Assembly: GCA_035610835.1 (NCBI GenBank)
Contig: CM069449.1
Coordinates: 11,427,855 to 11,491,854 of the forward strand
Source: Ophiura sarsii
Lineage: Eukaryota > Echinodermata > Ophiuroidea > Amphilepidida > Ophiuridae
Direction: 5' to 3'
Length of the DNA: 64,000 nucleotides
Shown here one piece after another: positions 42,683 through 55,600 of the stretch (the first letter of the stretch is position 1; every line of letters starts with the position of its first letter). The position numbers and the translations under genes were made by a program. The notes below the pieces were generated by a model. It was not told where the DNA came from. It saw only the letters and a program-made list of their open reading frames with translations, and searched no databases.

Positions 42683-43236
42683 ACAGGGTGTGTCAAACAA
42701 AGTGTCCCATGTGGGACAAAAATAATTCAAAAATACATCCCATGATTTTTGATGGCTAGCGCTATTTGTATTCTATATATCAAAAACACTTTAATCACTA
42801 ACCCCTGAGATATGATCAATTCAGTAAAAAGAGCGCGATTCCCACATTTGCAACATTTGTGATTCCAATAATGATTTATACAGTAGTCACATATTATTCT
42901 GTTGTTTGTTATGGATAATGTGGATGAAGATATGTTTTTCTGCTCAAATTGAACAAACCTACATGTAGTAGATAGACAATTATATAGTTGATTGATTATG
43001 TTCAATTACACACTAAATGACGATTCTAGTAGACAATTATCTGCACATAAACATTGGCCAAAGGTGATGTAAAGTAGATTTGCCATAACGAAAGCTCCGA
43101 AAATTGATAGAAACAATTCTTATGACACATTAAGAATTGCTAAACATGATCAATACAATTTCACATGCAATGTTTATATTTTTCATCGCCACAACAAATT
43201 ATGTTTCACATTGGACACTTTTTTAACACACCCTGT
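42683..43236. mobile_element. TIR element, ACAGGGTGTGT ends
   Basis: The left end ACAGGGTGTGTCAAACAAAG, then TGTCCCATGTG, mirrors the right end CACATTGGACACTTTTTTAA with CACACCCTGT. About 550 bp; non-coding. The frames inside (42727-43005, 43165-43362) have no transposase motif. Confidence 0.78.
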
Positions 43237-43789
43237 AGCTCCAGTGTCAAAAAATTCATGGACGGGGTATACCTTTTAGAAAGACCAGCCAACTGTGACA
43301 TTTCTATTTTTCATAGCCCATTGAACCTGAAATTGTGTTGTTTGTTTACCAATTCACTGTAACAACAGGTCTATAAATAATCTACGGGATTTTTCACTTG
43401 AGCACAATGACCGTAGACCTAGCACTTCATAACCGCCATGTTGGATACAATTAATATTGTACTTCCTTCTACCAATATTCGGATAGCAGGTAGGTCAACC
43501 TTAATTTCAAATAATGTGATATGGTGTATGTACGCTTTTGTGGTGTGATATGGTGTATATGGTCAACTCTCATGAAAACAGTGTAAATGAGATTTCAGAA
43601 GTTGAAGAAACAAAAATTGTCTCCAATTTTATTTATTACGCTATTTTTTAATAGTAGACATGTACTGGATACTAGATTTAACATTTTGTGAACAACACTC
43701 ATTGCATTTTTGTACAATATAACGTTGAAATTATATTATAATATCACTTGTTTGCAGATTTTGTTCCATGTTTATTACGTTATCTACTG

Positions 43790-43978
43790 CCTATCAGCTC
43801 TAAATCAAAACGATTTGACCACGCTCTATTAAAATCTTTGTATTTCAAAAAGTTTATATTGCATTGATCTCAGAGTTCAACCACTTAAGGTCAGGTATAT
43901 TTTGTTTAATATCCCAAAATATTTTTTAGTTATAAGCTCGCAAACTTTTGAACCCAATTTGTTGGGACACGCTGTATA
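43790..43978 (+). mobile_element. Right half of the CAGCGTGTCCCA element
   Basis: GACCACGCTCTATTAAAATC, TTTGTATTTCAAAAA and AAGCTCGCAAACTTTTGAAC...GGGACACGCTGTA match 59097-59269. The left end was not found nearby. Confidence 0.75.
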
Positions 43979-44554
43979 TGAGTTCAACCAGGGGCCTACC
44001 TTGTAGATGAGTTCAACCCGGGACAGGACCATTCGTAGCTTACCGTGTAGACGAGTTCAACCAGGGACAGGACCATTCGTGGCCTACCTTGTAAATGAGT
44101 TCAACCCGGGACAGTACCATTCGTAGCTTACCTTGTAGACGAGTTCAACCAGGGACAGGACCATTCGTGGCCTACCTTGTAAATGAGTTCAACCCGGGAC
44201 AGGACCATTCGTAGCTTACCTTGTAGACGAGTTCAACCAGGGACAGGACCATTCGTGGCCTACCTTGTAAATGAGTTCAACCCGGGACAGTACCATTCGT
44301 AGCTTACCTTGTAGACGAGTTCAACCAGGGACAGGACCATTCGTGGCCTACCTGTAAATGAGTTCAACCCGGGACAGGACCATTCGTAGCTTACCTTGTA
44401 GACGAGTTCAACCAGGGACAGGACCATTCGTTGCCTACCTTGTAAATGAGTTCAACCAGGGACAGTACCATTCGTAGCTCACCTTGTAGACGAGTTCAAC
44501 CAGGGACAGGATCATTCGTGGCCTACCTTATAGATGAGTTCAGCCAGGGACAGT
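43979..44554 (+). repeat. 44-bp satellite with two-monomer higher-order repeat
   Basis: About 13 monomers starting GAGTTCAACC. Type A continues AGGGACAGG...GTGGCCTACCTTGTAAAT and type B CGGGACAGG...GTAGCTTACCTTGTAGAC-like; the two alternate, so the array is organised as 88-bp dimers. Monomers at the edges are more diverged. Confidence 0.93.
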
Positions 44555-45890
44555 CTGGTACAACTAATATCAACACTGTCTACCCTGAAATATACATAGG
44601 TCTATATAATGTGCTCAAGAAAAGAAAGTCATACACTTTGTTTAGGTCTTTTAGAGTAATTGTCGAGGTTTTTTTGTTGACCAAACAGGCTAGATAGATA
44701 TTTGGATGAATCTTGTTAGCACAATTTGATACCAAATATGGCACCTAACAACAAAATATAAACCATGATTAGCACCATTTCTCCTCTTCAACTCTAACCA
44801 TCCTCAACATTACAAATCCAGAAAATACAAAAAGACAAAGTTTATTATGAATGATGGTTTTTTTGTTAAATGATTACCATAACAATTATACAGTTATTGC
44901 AATCTCAATTTGTGATATTGAAGTTTATACCGGTTTTTTTTCGTCCAGAAACAGGTTCCGCTACGGACCTCCGCCTTTCTATACCTGATTAGAATAGGCA
45001 GACCAATAAAGGCCTATAGTGTAGTAATTTATATTAAACGGAATATAAATCATAAGAAATAAATTCGTCGCTGTTCTGATATACCGGCACATCTCTTTAC
45101 TTATTTCTGTTGTGATGTGCCGGTATGTCAGAACAGCGACGAATTATTAAAAGCTGCATACTATTAATAAACATAGGTTACAGTTATGATACTTGTTATT
45201 ACCGTATGAGTATGGTTTAGGTCAATTTATCTACACGAAAAACATGATTCATCGCAAAAAGAAATGGGTTTTTACCCAAAAAGGGTACAATAGATATCTA
45301 TCAAATTCCTCAAACGCACGTAGTTAAATAAATGCGCGTTAAACTACTCCTGTACTCCCGTACTCATGTTTGTTTGTAGGATACACACTACTAAATAAAT
45401 CCCCTATAGACCTACATACTCTGTAAAATGGGTCATAAATAAAAGCCATTTTCTCGCTTATAAAGCAACTGGTTGCTTTAACTTTACATTTGTGATGAAG
45501 ATCATGGTCTTGGCTTTCCTTTAAGCAACAACAATATATAAGGTCAATTTTCGAGATATGCGCCGTCTTAGATACGAATGTTTTTAGAACGCCCAGGCCT
45601 ATAGCTTAGGTCTAAGCGATTCTAATACATTATTTAAGTATCTAGAATGACTATTATAAAATCATACAAAATTGGTCAAAAGAAGAAGATTCGCAGTGAT
45701 ATTGTTTGATAATCTTGATTTAAAAATAATCCAATCAACATTTTAGCCAACAGCACTACCTTAGTAGCATTTATATATACGGTATTTCATTTAGAGGAGG
45801 GACATCCCACCCAATTCAACAGGCCTTTCGTGGATTGTTGTATTATTTATTAAGTGGTGTGAATCTTACAGCGTTTCTACATCATTATTG
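44555..45890. other. Upstream region of the kinase-ankyrin gene
   Basis: No coding sequence is supported. It may contain promoter or 5' UTR exons. A possible 3' splice site TTGTCTACAG ends at 45897, 26 bases before the kinase ATG. A strong hairpin lies at 45062-45145. Confidence 0.4.
45062..45145. repeat. 32-bp-arm hairpin
   Basis: AATTCGTCGCTGTTCTGATA...GGCACATC (45062-45093) pairs with GATGTGCCGG...ACAGCGACGAATT (45114-45145) with about two mismatches around a 20-base loop. The dimensions fit a pre-microRNA or a small palindromic MITE. Confidence 0.8.
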
Positions 45891-45922
45891 TCTACAGGTA
45901 CACATGTATTCTCTGAACCAAT

Positions 45923-46666
45923 ATGGCATACACAAACATACCACGTGACGATCTGGACCTTATAGAGCAAATAGGTATGGGAGGTTTCAGTTCTGTTTTC
46001 AAGGCCAAGTGGAAAAGCAAGGATGTAGCAGCCAAACGACTGAATGCACATGACATAAATGAGATTCAGATTTTATCTGGACTTCATCATCCCAATATTG
46101 TCAACCTTCTTGGGGTGATAGATGGAAAGTGCGAATTCTTTCTGATATTGGAGCTTTGTGAAAGTGGCTCTTTGCGATCCTATCTTGATAAGCATAAGGG
46201 AGAACGATTGGAACAGTTCTATGACTGGGCGAAGCAGGCGGGAAGGCCTATAGAATATCTGAATAAGATGAAGATCATACACAAAGATGTGAAATCGCCG
46301 AATTATCTGATCGCAAAAGACACTGTCTTGAAGTTGGCCGACTTTGGATTGGCAAAAAGAACAGATGTCACAATCACCGCAACAGAAACAGCATCGTATG
46401 CTTGGATGGCACCAGAACTCCTGGCTGAACAGAAATTGTCTCCAACGTATGACATATTTGCCTATATGGTGGTGGTTTGGGAGCTATGGACTACTCAGAT
46501 GCCATTTGAAGGTTCTGAGTTGCCTAACATCCTGTATAGGGTGTGTGTGGATGACGAAAGACCACCAATTCCACCAGACATGCCTAAACCTTTGGCTGAA
46601 CTCATGAAACAGTGCTGGGATAAAGACCGGAGCAAGAGGCCTAGTATAGACCAAATACTCTCAGTG
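45923..46666 (+). CDS. Exon 1: TKL/ZAK-like protein kinase domain
   Basis: The complete catalytic domain is in one exon of 248 codons. Start ATG in good context (A at -3, G at +4). Motifs: glycine loop GMGGFSSV (18-25), VAAK with Lys38, short helix C with Glu47 (EIQILSGLHHPNIV), HKD with catalytic Asp122 and Asn127 (HKDVKSPN), DFG 140-142, MAPE 162-165, Asp177 and Arg239. HRD is HKD, so the Arg usually involved in activation-loop control is Lys; all catalytic residues are present and activity is expected. The short helix C and the WAKQ...QCWDKD...RPS style fit MLK/ZAK kinases. Donor GTAAGT at 46667, phase 0; reading through gives a stop two codons later. Confidence 0.93.
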
Positions 46667-49600
46667 GTAAGTTAAATAAAATGGTAGATCTATGCCATCA
46701 TTCATTTTCCTGCTGTCAATAGCATACGTAATATAATTACTATTTCGTAGCAGGTGTGAGGTACAAGGTCTGAGGAATGTCAGCCATGCATCATAACAGA
46801 TGTGGTTAACCAGGAAAAGTAATTATTTACCCACATGATTCACTTCCTTGTAGGCGTTCATTATGAATTCCGATTGATTTCCGAAACCACTTCCTATGCT
46901 TCATGGATTAACAGATTTTAGAGGATAGGATTTAACCGTAGATAATATAATCCACATTCTTGCCCATCTGACCCATTAGTTAGCAGAGCGTCGCTCTAGA
47001 TAGTTCTGAATGGTCATTGAAAGTCTTTCACTGATTATTATTAATGAAGTTTGGCAATAAGAAATAATTTGTATACGTCGATTATTCCCACAAACTTACA
47101 CCAGTCTAATACCAAAATGCTATTAATACATTTATGAACGTAAATGCATTGAACTGAAATACACTGAGCCAAAAAAGAAACTTATAAAATGTTAACAGAT
47201 CACTAAATAAAATTCTGTGCACGAAAATGTACCAAATTTGGATACAATATTACTGCAATGTATTGCTTCAAATGGCAGTCAATAACCAATTGTTTGCTTC
47301 GATGACACAAGAGAAATCTGCACTGACACTGATTGATAACGGGTATGTCCACCTCCAGCTTGAAGTTACTGCATTGTCTGGGATGAGCTTGGACGACGTG
47401 TATCAAGAAGAGACAATCCAGCTGTCAATAGACAAACACTTATTGCAGCACTACAGGAAGAATGGAACAATGTTCCACAGGCTACCATCGGGAATTTGAT
47501 TGGAAGCATGAGAAGGAGATGCACAGCTTGCCTGTAAGCTGGAGGTGGACATACCCATTATTAATGACTTCATTGTTTGTTTGGATATGAGTTTGTTTGT
47601 TTTGACTCTATGAAATGTTTTTAACTTTATGTTGCTGACATTGTTTGCTGTGACCTGTGATGCAAGACGTTGTCTGAGTCAGTGCAGATTTCTCTTGCGT
47701 CATTGAAGCAAACAATTGGTTATTGACTGCCATTTGAAGCAATACATTGCAGTAATATTGTATCCAAAAAGTTTCTTTTTTGGCTCAGTGTAGAAGTTAA
47801 ATTACTATATAGACGTTTATTTCATACTAATATCTTGTTTCCTGTAGCTGATATCTCTGGAGGAGGAAGCAAAAAGGATAGCCGCTTCTGACGTTGTTGC
47901 TGTAGCAGATTGCCTCAAGCATGTTGTTAAGGTATATATCAATTTGGGAGTGTACAAGTATTAGGTCATAGTAATAGGTCAATACATGCGTACGTGTTGT
48001 TTCGAAATAAAGTAGGCAAATCACACGCGCTGATGTGTATGCGCAAGTGCATTGATTTTTTTCGAGCAACAAAACATACGCATGTATTGACCTAATTCAT
48101 GCACGTCACTATACAAATCAAAATTCACAATTTAATAATACCTTTGATCTATGTTAAAAACAAATAAAAACATGTTAACACGTTTGCTAACACCTACAGT
48201 GAAAATCGGCGAACCCGCGATTCTAGAACAATGAATCAAACAAACAAAGCGTGCGGTGCCCGTATTGAACGGCGCACACGCGGAGTACATTTGTCACGTT
48301 CAATGCACTTCGTGTATTCTAATTTCTTGCTTTCTGATTGGTTCGGCACAAGAGTATATGAATTATCAATAATGCACCTTTTCAAACTGATCGATCGTCC
48401 AAAGATCGATCGTCGGGCCAGTGTGAAAAGGCTCTAAGACATAACACCTAAATACCACCAGGTCATGTGCACGATCAAAATATGGATTGTCCTTATATTT
48501 GTTTTCATGTTTAGATAGATCAACCACATACTTTAAGATGGGTAATAACAAAAGGTTGGTGCTAATTCCACCCCCTAGTGCCATCTCTCAGTGCCCCTTT
48601 AATTAACAAGGGGGAATAGCCGAATGCACTTCTCATTTACACGCGTTAACATTTATTGGACATTATATTGCCACCTTCTTATCACATTTGTACATGTTTG
48701 AAAGTAAAGTGCGATGGTTGCCAAATATTGAGGAAAATTTACCTTATAGTAATCGTTATTTTCAATTATCTTGCTAACAGCTGCAGCCGCCCACCAAGCG
48801 CAAGGAGCAAGGACCCCCAACGGGTCTACCCAGTCTGCAGCCGTATAAGCGCAAGAAGATGGAAGTGGCGAGTGTTACAGGTGACCAAAGTCAAGGAATG
48901 TTAGCAAGAGAAGCTGCGTCACTTCCTACCCCAACATCGACATTTTCTTCACATGTACCTTCCCCTCATCCTTCAAACAGCGAGAGTGTACCACAGTTTT
49001 CAACACCACCCATACCGGGAAACTCTGCCGATAGAGGCTCTGCCCGGGGTGCTGCTGAAGTGTTAATTGGTTTTGAAGAAGACGCAACTCACCTGTCTGA
49101 ATCAGCAAACATACAGTATAATCCTGCCACTAGTGTATCTCCATACGACAGCGTTGGTGTATCCACATCTCAAGACCCACCGCAGGTTGAACTTCACATA
49201 GAAGAAGTCGCGAATCCCCCATCGAAATCATCTTCTTTCGAATTTACACCACCATGTTCATCAGCCCAGACTCAAGGTATTGTCTTAGTGAATGCTCTAG
49301 AGGAAACACAGACACAAAAGTTATAATTCAGAATTCTAATTGTTGTGTACTTCAAGTTAAACGTTAGCGTTATCATTCGTCTTTTATGAATACATTTAGT
49401 GAAACAAAGCATACTATGATATGTTGGCAAATGGTTTACGACTATAGTAGTTATGATCTTCTTTCTATTACGCTCATATCCATTTTTAATATTGAAACAG
49501 GAGATCACAAACATTGTGCATTGTTCTGCCTGTGAAATATCTGTAATTATACAGGGTTTTTAGTCTTTTAAACTTTGGGATGGAATTACTCATTTAAAGG

Positions 49601-52600
49601 GTCACTCACCTACGACTGCGGGAGAATGGAGTATGTATTTGCCATATGTTGGGAATACATTTTGGGTTCCCCCACGACAGAGAGTACAAGAGTGAAAGAT
49701 ACAGAGGAACGTCCTATGGCCTAGTAGGGGGAACATTTATAAGCTTGCATACACTTATCTGCACGCGTGGTTACCATGGTTACGCCCCTGTCGGGCAGGT
49801 GCTACTCACGTTATAGAACCCACGTCAACGGAGTGTTGACTTCGCTCTTTGCACGGTTTCGTCATTTGCGGAGAGAGCCTGTGAAACCAGATTGAATGGA
49901 CGTGTTGCATAATTTTTGTAAATTGCGGGTTATGATTCATGATTTTCTCAATTATAAATTATGCAATACTTGGCAAACAGACAGATGACTTATTCGCCAG
50001 CAGCGCTTTCATGCATGAGGTATAGCTCTCATCCTTGCACTCGTTCACACGCGTGCACTCATGCAACGACTTAAGCGATTATCAAGTATGAATGCACTAT
50101 ACAACTCATATCCTTACCATAACGTTTCATAAGAAGACATCTTATAAATTTGTCAACTTTTGCAGCCCCAGGAGAACAACACTTACCTCATAACGGCCAA
50201 GGTATTCGAGTAAAACATACACCTCAGCAGCATCCTAAAGAACAGCAGTTATCTCACCACATGGTAACAGGTGAAGTAACAACATCCCGTGATCAATCTA
50301 TCCAGGGGACGTCATCTCCACCCCAAGACATAGATGAAATTAGTAAGTTTTGATAAGATTGATGCACTAAAAGTAAAACGATAGCAATTGTACAAATCAG
50401 TATTTTTAGTTGAGTTTTTGGAAAAGTGTACTTTAGGTACCTGATACTGGTTAACCAGTACCGTCCAACACTGGAACATAAATTTTGTGTCGTTTACACA
50501 TTTCATTGCTTCGTTTGCGCATTCATTACACGTCGTTTGGGGATTCAAATGTGTGGATTGCGCATTTACCCTTTTGCCATTTCCTTTACCATTTTTGCCA
50601 CTTCTTTGCCCTTCTTTGCCCTTCTTGCTTTCTTTAACCTTCTTGCACATTTACTACCCTTTTTGCCCCTTCTATAGCAGTATAGTGATGTATAGTGCTG
50701 GGGAGAGATTGGGTTACGTGAACAGGGGAGGAAAACAGGCCAAATCGTGGGGGTTGGGGTTGGAAATCAAGCCGCGCCAGGGGTGGGGAGAAAACAGTTG
50801 CGCCACGGAGACAGATGTAAAATACGACGATTTCAAGTCAGACCATGTGGTAACCACCCGATCGCGCCACGAGATAATCCGGGGACGCGAGCGCTACCCG
50901 CAACAATATGATTTGCAGTGCCGAGGGTATAGGGTTTTAATGTATTCATATATCTCAGAATGTTGGTACTGAATATCAATTTAGAATAAGCTAACATAGA
51001 ATGCATGATACCCAATACAATTGTTTTCACCATATGAGCAGTGAGAAGAGAAATATCCAATGAACAGTGTAACGGGTCCAGTGGCAGGTTTGACTTTATC
51101 ATGTTTATGGGAAAGAAAGTTAGTAAGGTAATCTGGTGCGTTACCCTGCAGACATTTGAAGACATACATGCTGATTTAAATTTGATGCGCTAAACCAGTG
51201 TTATGTGTCCATGAGAGGCGATGGGCTATCATACTTGTCAGCAGAGAAAATAAGTTTCTCTATCTCTCTCAGCAGAGTAAATAAGTTCTCCATCTCTCTT
51301 ACCCATTTGTCTTCAACGTCCCAGTATGAGTTTCCCATCGTTCGTATCATTATATTGTGTTATTGTTGTTTATAGATAAGAGGTTATACAACGCCAGTGG
51401 ATCTGGTAATATCGGAGAAGTTTCGAAATGTCTTCAGTTAGGCGCTCAAGTCAATTCAAAAAATGGATGGGTGAGTTTCCATTATAATTGTGATATCCTA
51501 AATTTGATTGTCAACATAAAATATTGATATAGCCTAAGCCTAATAATGAGATGTAGCTGAGTATCGGCTTCATTGCATTGACCAATTTATTATAACATAT
51601 TTTAAATCTATCCACAATGATGGATACAAAATTGTAGAAATAATGTCAAACAATCAGTCAACCAACTAATCAATCAAATTAATTAATTAATTAATTAACA
51701 TGAAATCAAATACTACTGAAATAAACGAATACATACATAAATAGATTCTGCTAGAATCATGCTTATAGGCCATCATCAATTGTTATTATTTACATAAATA
51801 AATAAATGAATACATAAATATGCCTATATAGTTATATAAATGAATTAATGAATAATTAAATATTTTAAATAAATTAATAAATGCATTAAAATAATTTCAA
51901 AAAAATGAATACAAAATAATAATACATACACATTTAATAAATCAATTGATTTAATAATAAATAAACACTAAAGTATGTCAATACCTGAGCTATTATATTG
52001 AATGATTTCATTATGTCACCATCATGTTTTTAAAAAAAACACCATAAGGGAATTTCGGGAATCGAACCCGTGTTTTCCGTTTATAAAAGATCCATGATCA
52101 CAGTAGCACGCCACAGAGATTGGACGATAGAATTGGCATCGTGTTATTAATAAACCATTGAACTATTTAATTACAAAAAACGGCATTTTATCATGAAAAT
52201 TGTACCTTTTAGTGCAACATTTGTGTGTGACTCTCGCCCAAAATATGTTTGTAATGTCATGATATTCCTTATTTTTTGAAAAAGCGGTAAACAACTTCGA
52301 AATTTGTGGCCACAAAAATGACGTCATTTTGTCCGGCCCGCAGGCCGATTCAACGTGATTCTTTATTTACTCTCACTTATGATCTAGCGAGTGACGACAC
52401 ATTTTTAATATTACAAAGGACCATTTACGTTAGCCTTGATTCAAGGCGCACTTGCAGTCTCTTTATATATAGCCTATACAAATAATACTAGTACCAGAAA
52501 AGACCCAACCACACATAACTCTCTTATCAGCCCCATATCCACCTGTTAAACTTGTCGATGCTTTTAATTTTCCTGAGTTTTTTCTAAAAAAACGTAGTAT

Positions 52601-55600
52601 GAAAGGAAAATGTAAGGGGAAGCAATTGAATAAAAAGTATACAAATATCAGTATTTCAAACAGCCCATTTTCACTGACAAATTCCCAGTCAGTGATTCAC
52701 TTAAATGTTGCGGAAAATAAAATAAAATAGGAAAATCTAAGAACTAAAACCAGTTTGGGCGATTCCATAGGATAGGTAACCAATTAGCTGAAATTATTCA
52801 TATGAAACATACACAAAATATGCGCATGCGCAGACGGCAGATATGTTTGAACTGGGCCAAAAATGGCTAAAATCATGGTATTTGCCAGATAAAAGCTTAC
52901 TGTGCCTTCAAAATCTAATCAGAAACATCGAAAAATGCTCTAAATCAATGACTTGACTTGACTTACTTGACTTAGGGCGGATGATTTTTCCGAACCACAA
53001 TGCCTCTCCAGATCTTCCTATCCAACATAGCTGTCTTGATTTCTTCCACCTGCAGTCCTGTATCACGTTTGAGTATGTCAATGTAGGTCAGGGCTGGTCT
53101 ACCACGCTTTCTTGCTCCGTGCTTTGGGATCCAATGTATAAGTTTGTGTACAAGCTCCTTGGACCCTCTGAAGCAGTGTCCATCAAATCTTGCTCTGCGT
53201 TCTCTGATCTTGTCCGAGACTTTTGGCATGTCCCCATACAGGTCCTTATTTGTCACATGCTGACTCCAGTTGATATTGAACACAGATCTTAGCATCCTAG
53301 TGTAGCATCCATCCAGTTGTTTACCAAGCTTTGGGGTGACTGTCCATGCCTCACATCCATAAAGGAGGACGGATTCTACTGTAGCTATGAACAGTCTTTC
53401 TTTGAGCTTTCTGGATAATGATTTAGCCTTCCATAGCTGACTAAGTTTGCCACAAGCTCTCCATGCAGCTGCTTTGCGTGTTTTGATGTCCTTTTCAGTG
53501 TTGTTCATCCAGGCTCCAAGGTATTTGAAGTCTTCCACTTTATCAAGGCGCATGCCTTCACTTGTGGTAATTACAGGTACTTGCGTCTGGTTGAAGGACA
53601 TGTACTTCGTCTTTGCAGCGTTCATTTTGAGCCCAACTCTTCCCACTGAAGTCTCCACTCTATTGAGTAGTGATTGCGCTTGTGACACTTCTTCAGACAA
53701 CAGTGCAATGTCATCAGCAAAGTCTAAGTCTGTTACTACGGTTGGTCCTATTCTTCTGCTGCTTCTTTTTGTTAGGTGGAATCCTAGCTCTTCTTCTCTG
53801 CCATCTATGGCCTCTCTTAGGGCATAGTCAAGAACAATGATAAAAAGATATGGAGCCAGGGTGTCTCCTTGTAATACTCCAGCCAGTATCTCAAACACTT
53901 CTGTTTCTCCATCTGGTGATATGACCTTTGCCTTGGTGTCTTTGTATATGTCTGCTATCGCATTTGTAAGCTGATCAGGTACACCATAGGCTTTCAATAT
54001 TTGCAGCATTCGTCCCCTATGTATTGTGTCAAACGCTTTCTTGAAGTCGATAAAGGTTATGATGGCTGGCAGGTGATTTTATCTTATTCCCTCAATAATT
54101 CTTCGAAGGGCAAGTATATGACCTACAGTGGTACGTCCTACTCTGAAGCCATTTTGATTAGCTCTTAGGTGGACGTCGAGCTCCGGTCTAATTCTGTTGA
54201 GTATCATCTTGTTGTATAGCTTGGCAACAATTGAACTAAGGCTTATTCCACGGTAGTTACCCCCCAAGCTGAGATCACCTGATTTCGGTATTGGTACTAT
54301 GTTGAGAATGGACCACTGTTCTGGCTTTTTCCCGTTCAACAAGGCATCATTGCAGAAGTCGAGAATGATGTTATCCAAATCACATCTTTTGAGCATTTCA
54401 GGTGTAATACCATCTTCCCCACAGCTTTTCCCCTCTACTAGTGCCTTCTTAGCCTTCTCATATTCCTCCAAGTCAAAGGTTCCTACTTTAATGTTGAGCT
54501 CTGATAGTATTGGAGCAATTTCCTCATCCTCATTACTTATATGTGGTGGGCACCCAAGTAGATTTTTGAAGTGAGTGTACCAGTTGTTTAATCTCTCCTT
54601 TTGCGTGGACCCTTTGATTTGCCCCTTTCTTGTTGTCAGTCTTCCTGATATTTGGTTTATCAGTTTCCAACTCTTACCATGCTTGCTGTTTATGTGAGCA
54701 TTTTCTACCTCTCTTAGCTTATTGGTAAGGTCTTTCTCTTTCACTTGATCATAAGCCTCCCCTAGGCTCTTCTTAGCATCCTTATAATCTCTGCTATTAT
54801 TCTCATTGCTAGTGTCTAGTTGATATTTTGCGTAAGCTTTTTTTGATAATCAAAATGAAGATAAACATGAATGAATTAATCAAATATGGCTACCACAACC
54901 TCTCTTATTAATGCTGTGTATTGTTAAAGTATTCGTTACATAATTCCAACGGTTTGAGGAAATTTTATGATCAGCTCCTTTTGAAATCCCCACTATTATT
55001 GTTTTACATCCCACAATAATTTATTAAATTATAATCCCTCCATTGTTCTCTATCCGTTGTTGTTTTAGTATGGTTTATCGTTGCGGATTTTCCTTAAAAA
55101 TCTTATTTGAGATGGTCCCTTCTTGTTTGTTTTAAGGAATTCAGATCTCAAAAAGAGTTTCAAACAGTGATTATTGTGTGTTCTTACTATTCACCAAGTG
55201 CTGTCTGTTTCAATGCTTGCATTGTTGAGATATACGCAAATAAATCAATCAACCCATATTTCAACCTATTACATATTCAGCCAAATGTTGACATATTTCA
55301 GGCAGTGTCCAGAGTGTAGTTACTTTAAGCTAATGCTATGACGTCATAGTTCATACTTAGAAATCCAAAAGTGTATTGTTTAAAAGACGAAGGTTCATAC
55401 TTTATATTGATCACACTATTTGTCAATAGAATCACTCATGCATCCCATACCAAGATCAATTTCATTATTTATTGACCGACGCTCGTAAGTTACGCTACAG
55501 TTAGGGCATAACTACTAGATTAAGTTACGCCAGTTTGGTGCGCTCGGCCGTATGAGTCTCATCAACTTGTATTTACTTAGTGGGTATTTACCCGATGTAC

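Noticed and set aside
47227..47499. 90-codon frame in intron 1
   Set aside because: Lies inside a TA-flanked inverted-repeat element and has no partner exons in phase.
48231..48437. 68-codon frame in intron 2
   Set aside because: No phase-compatible splice sites on both sides and no recognised motif; the GATCGATCGT palindromes there suggest repeat sequence.
52030..52125. Possible tRNA gene on the - strand (CGGGTTCGATTCCCG T-arm)
   Set aside because: No complementary 7-bp acceptor stem and a poor D/anticodon arm; at most a tRNA-derived fragment.
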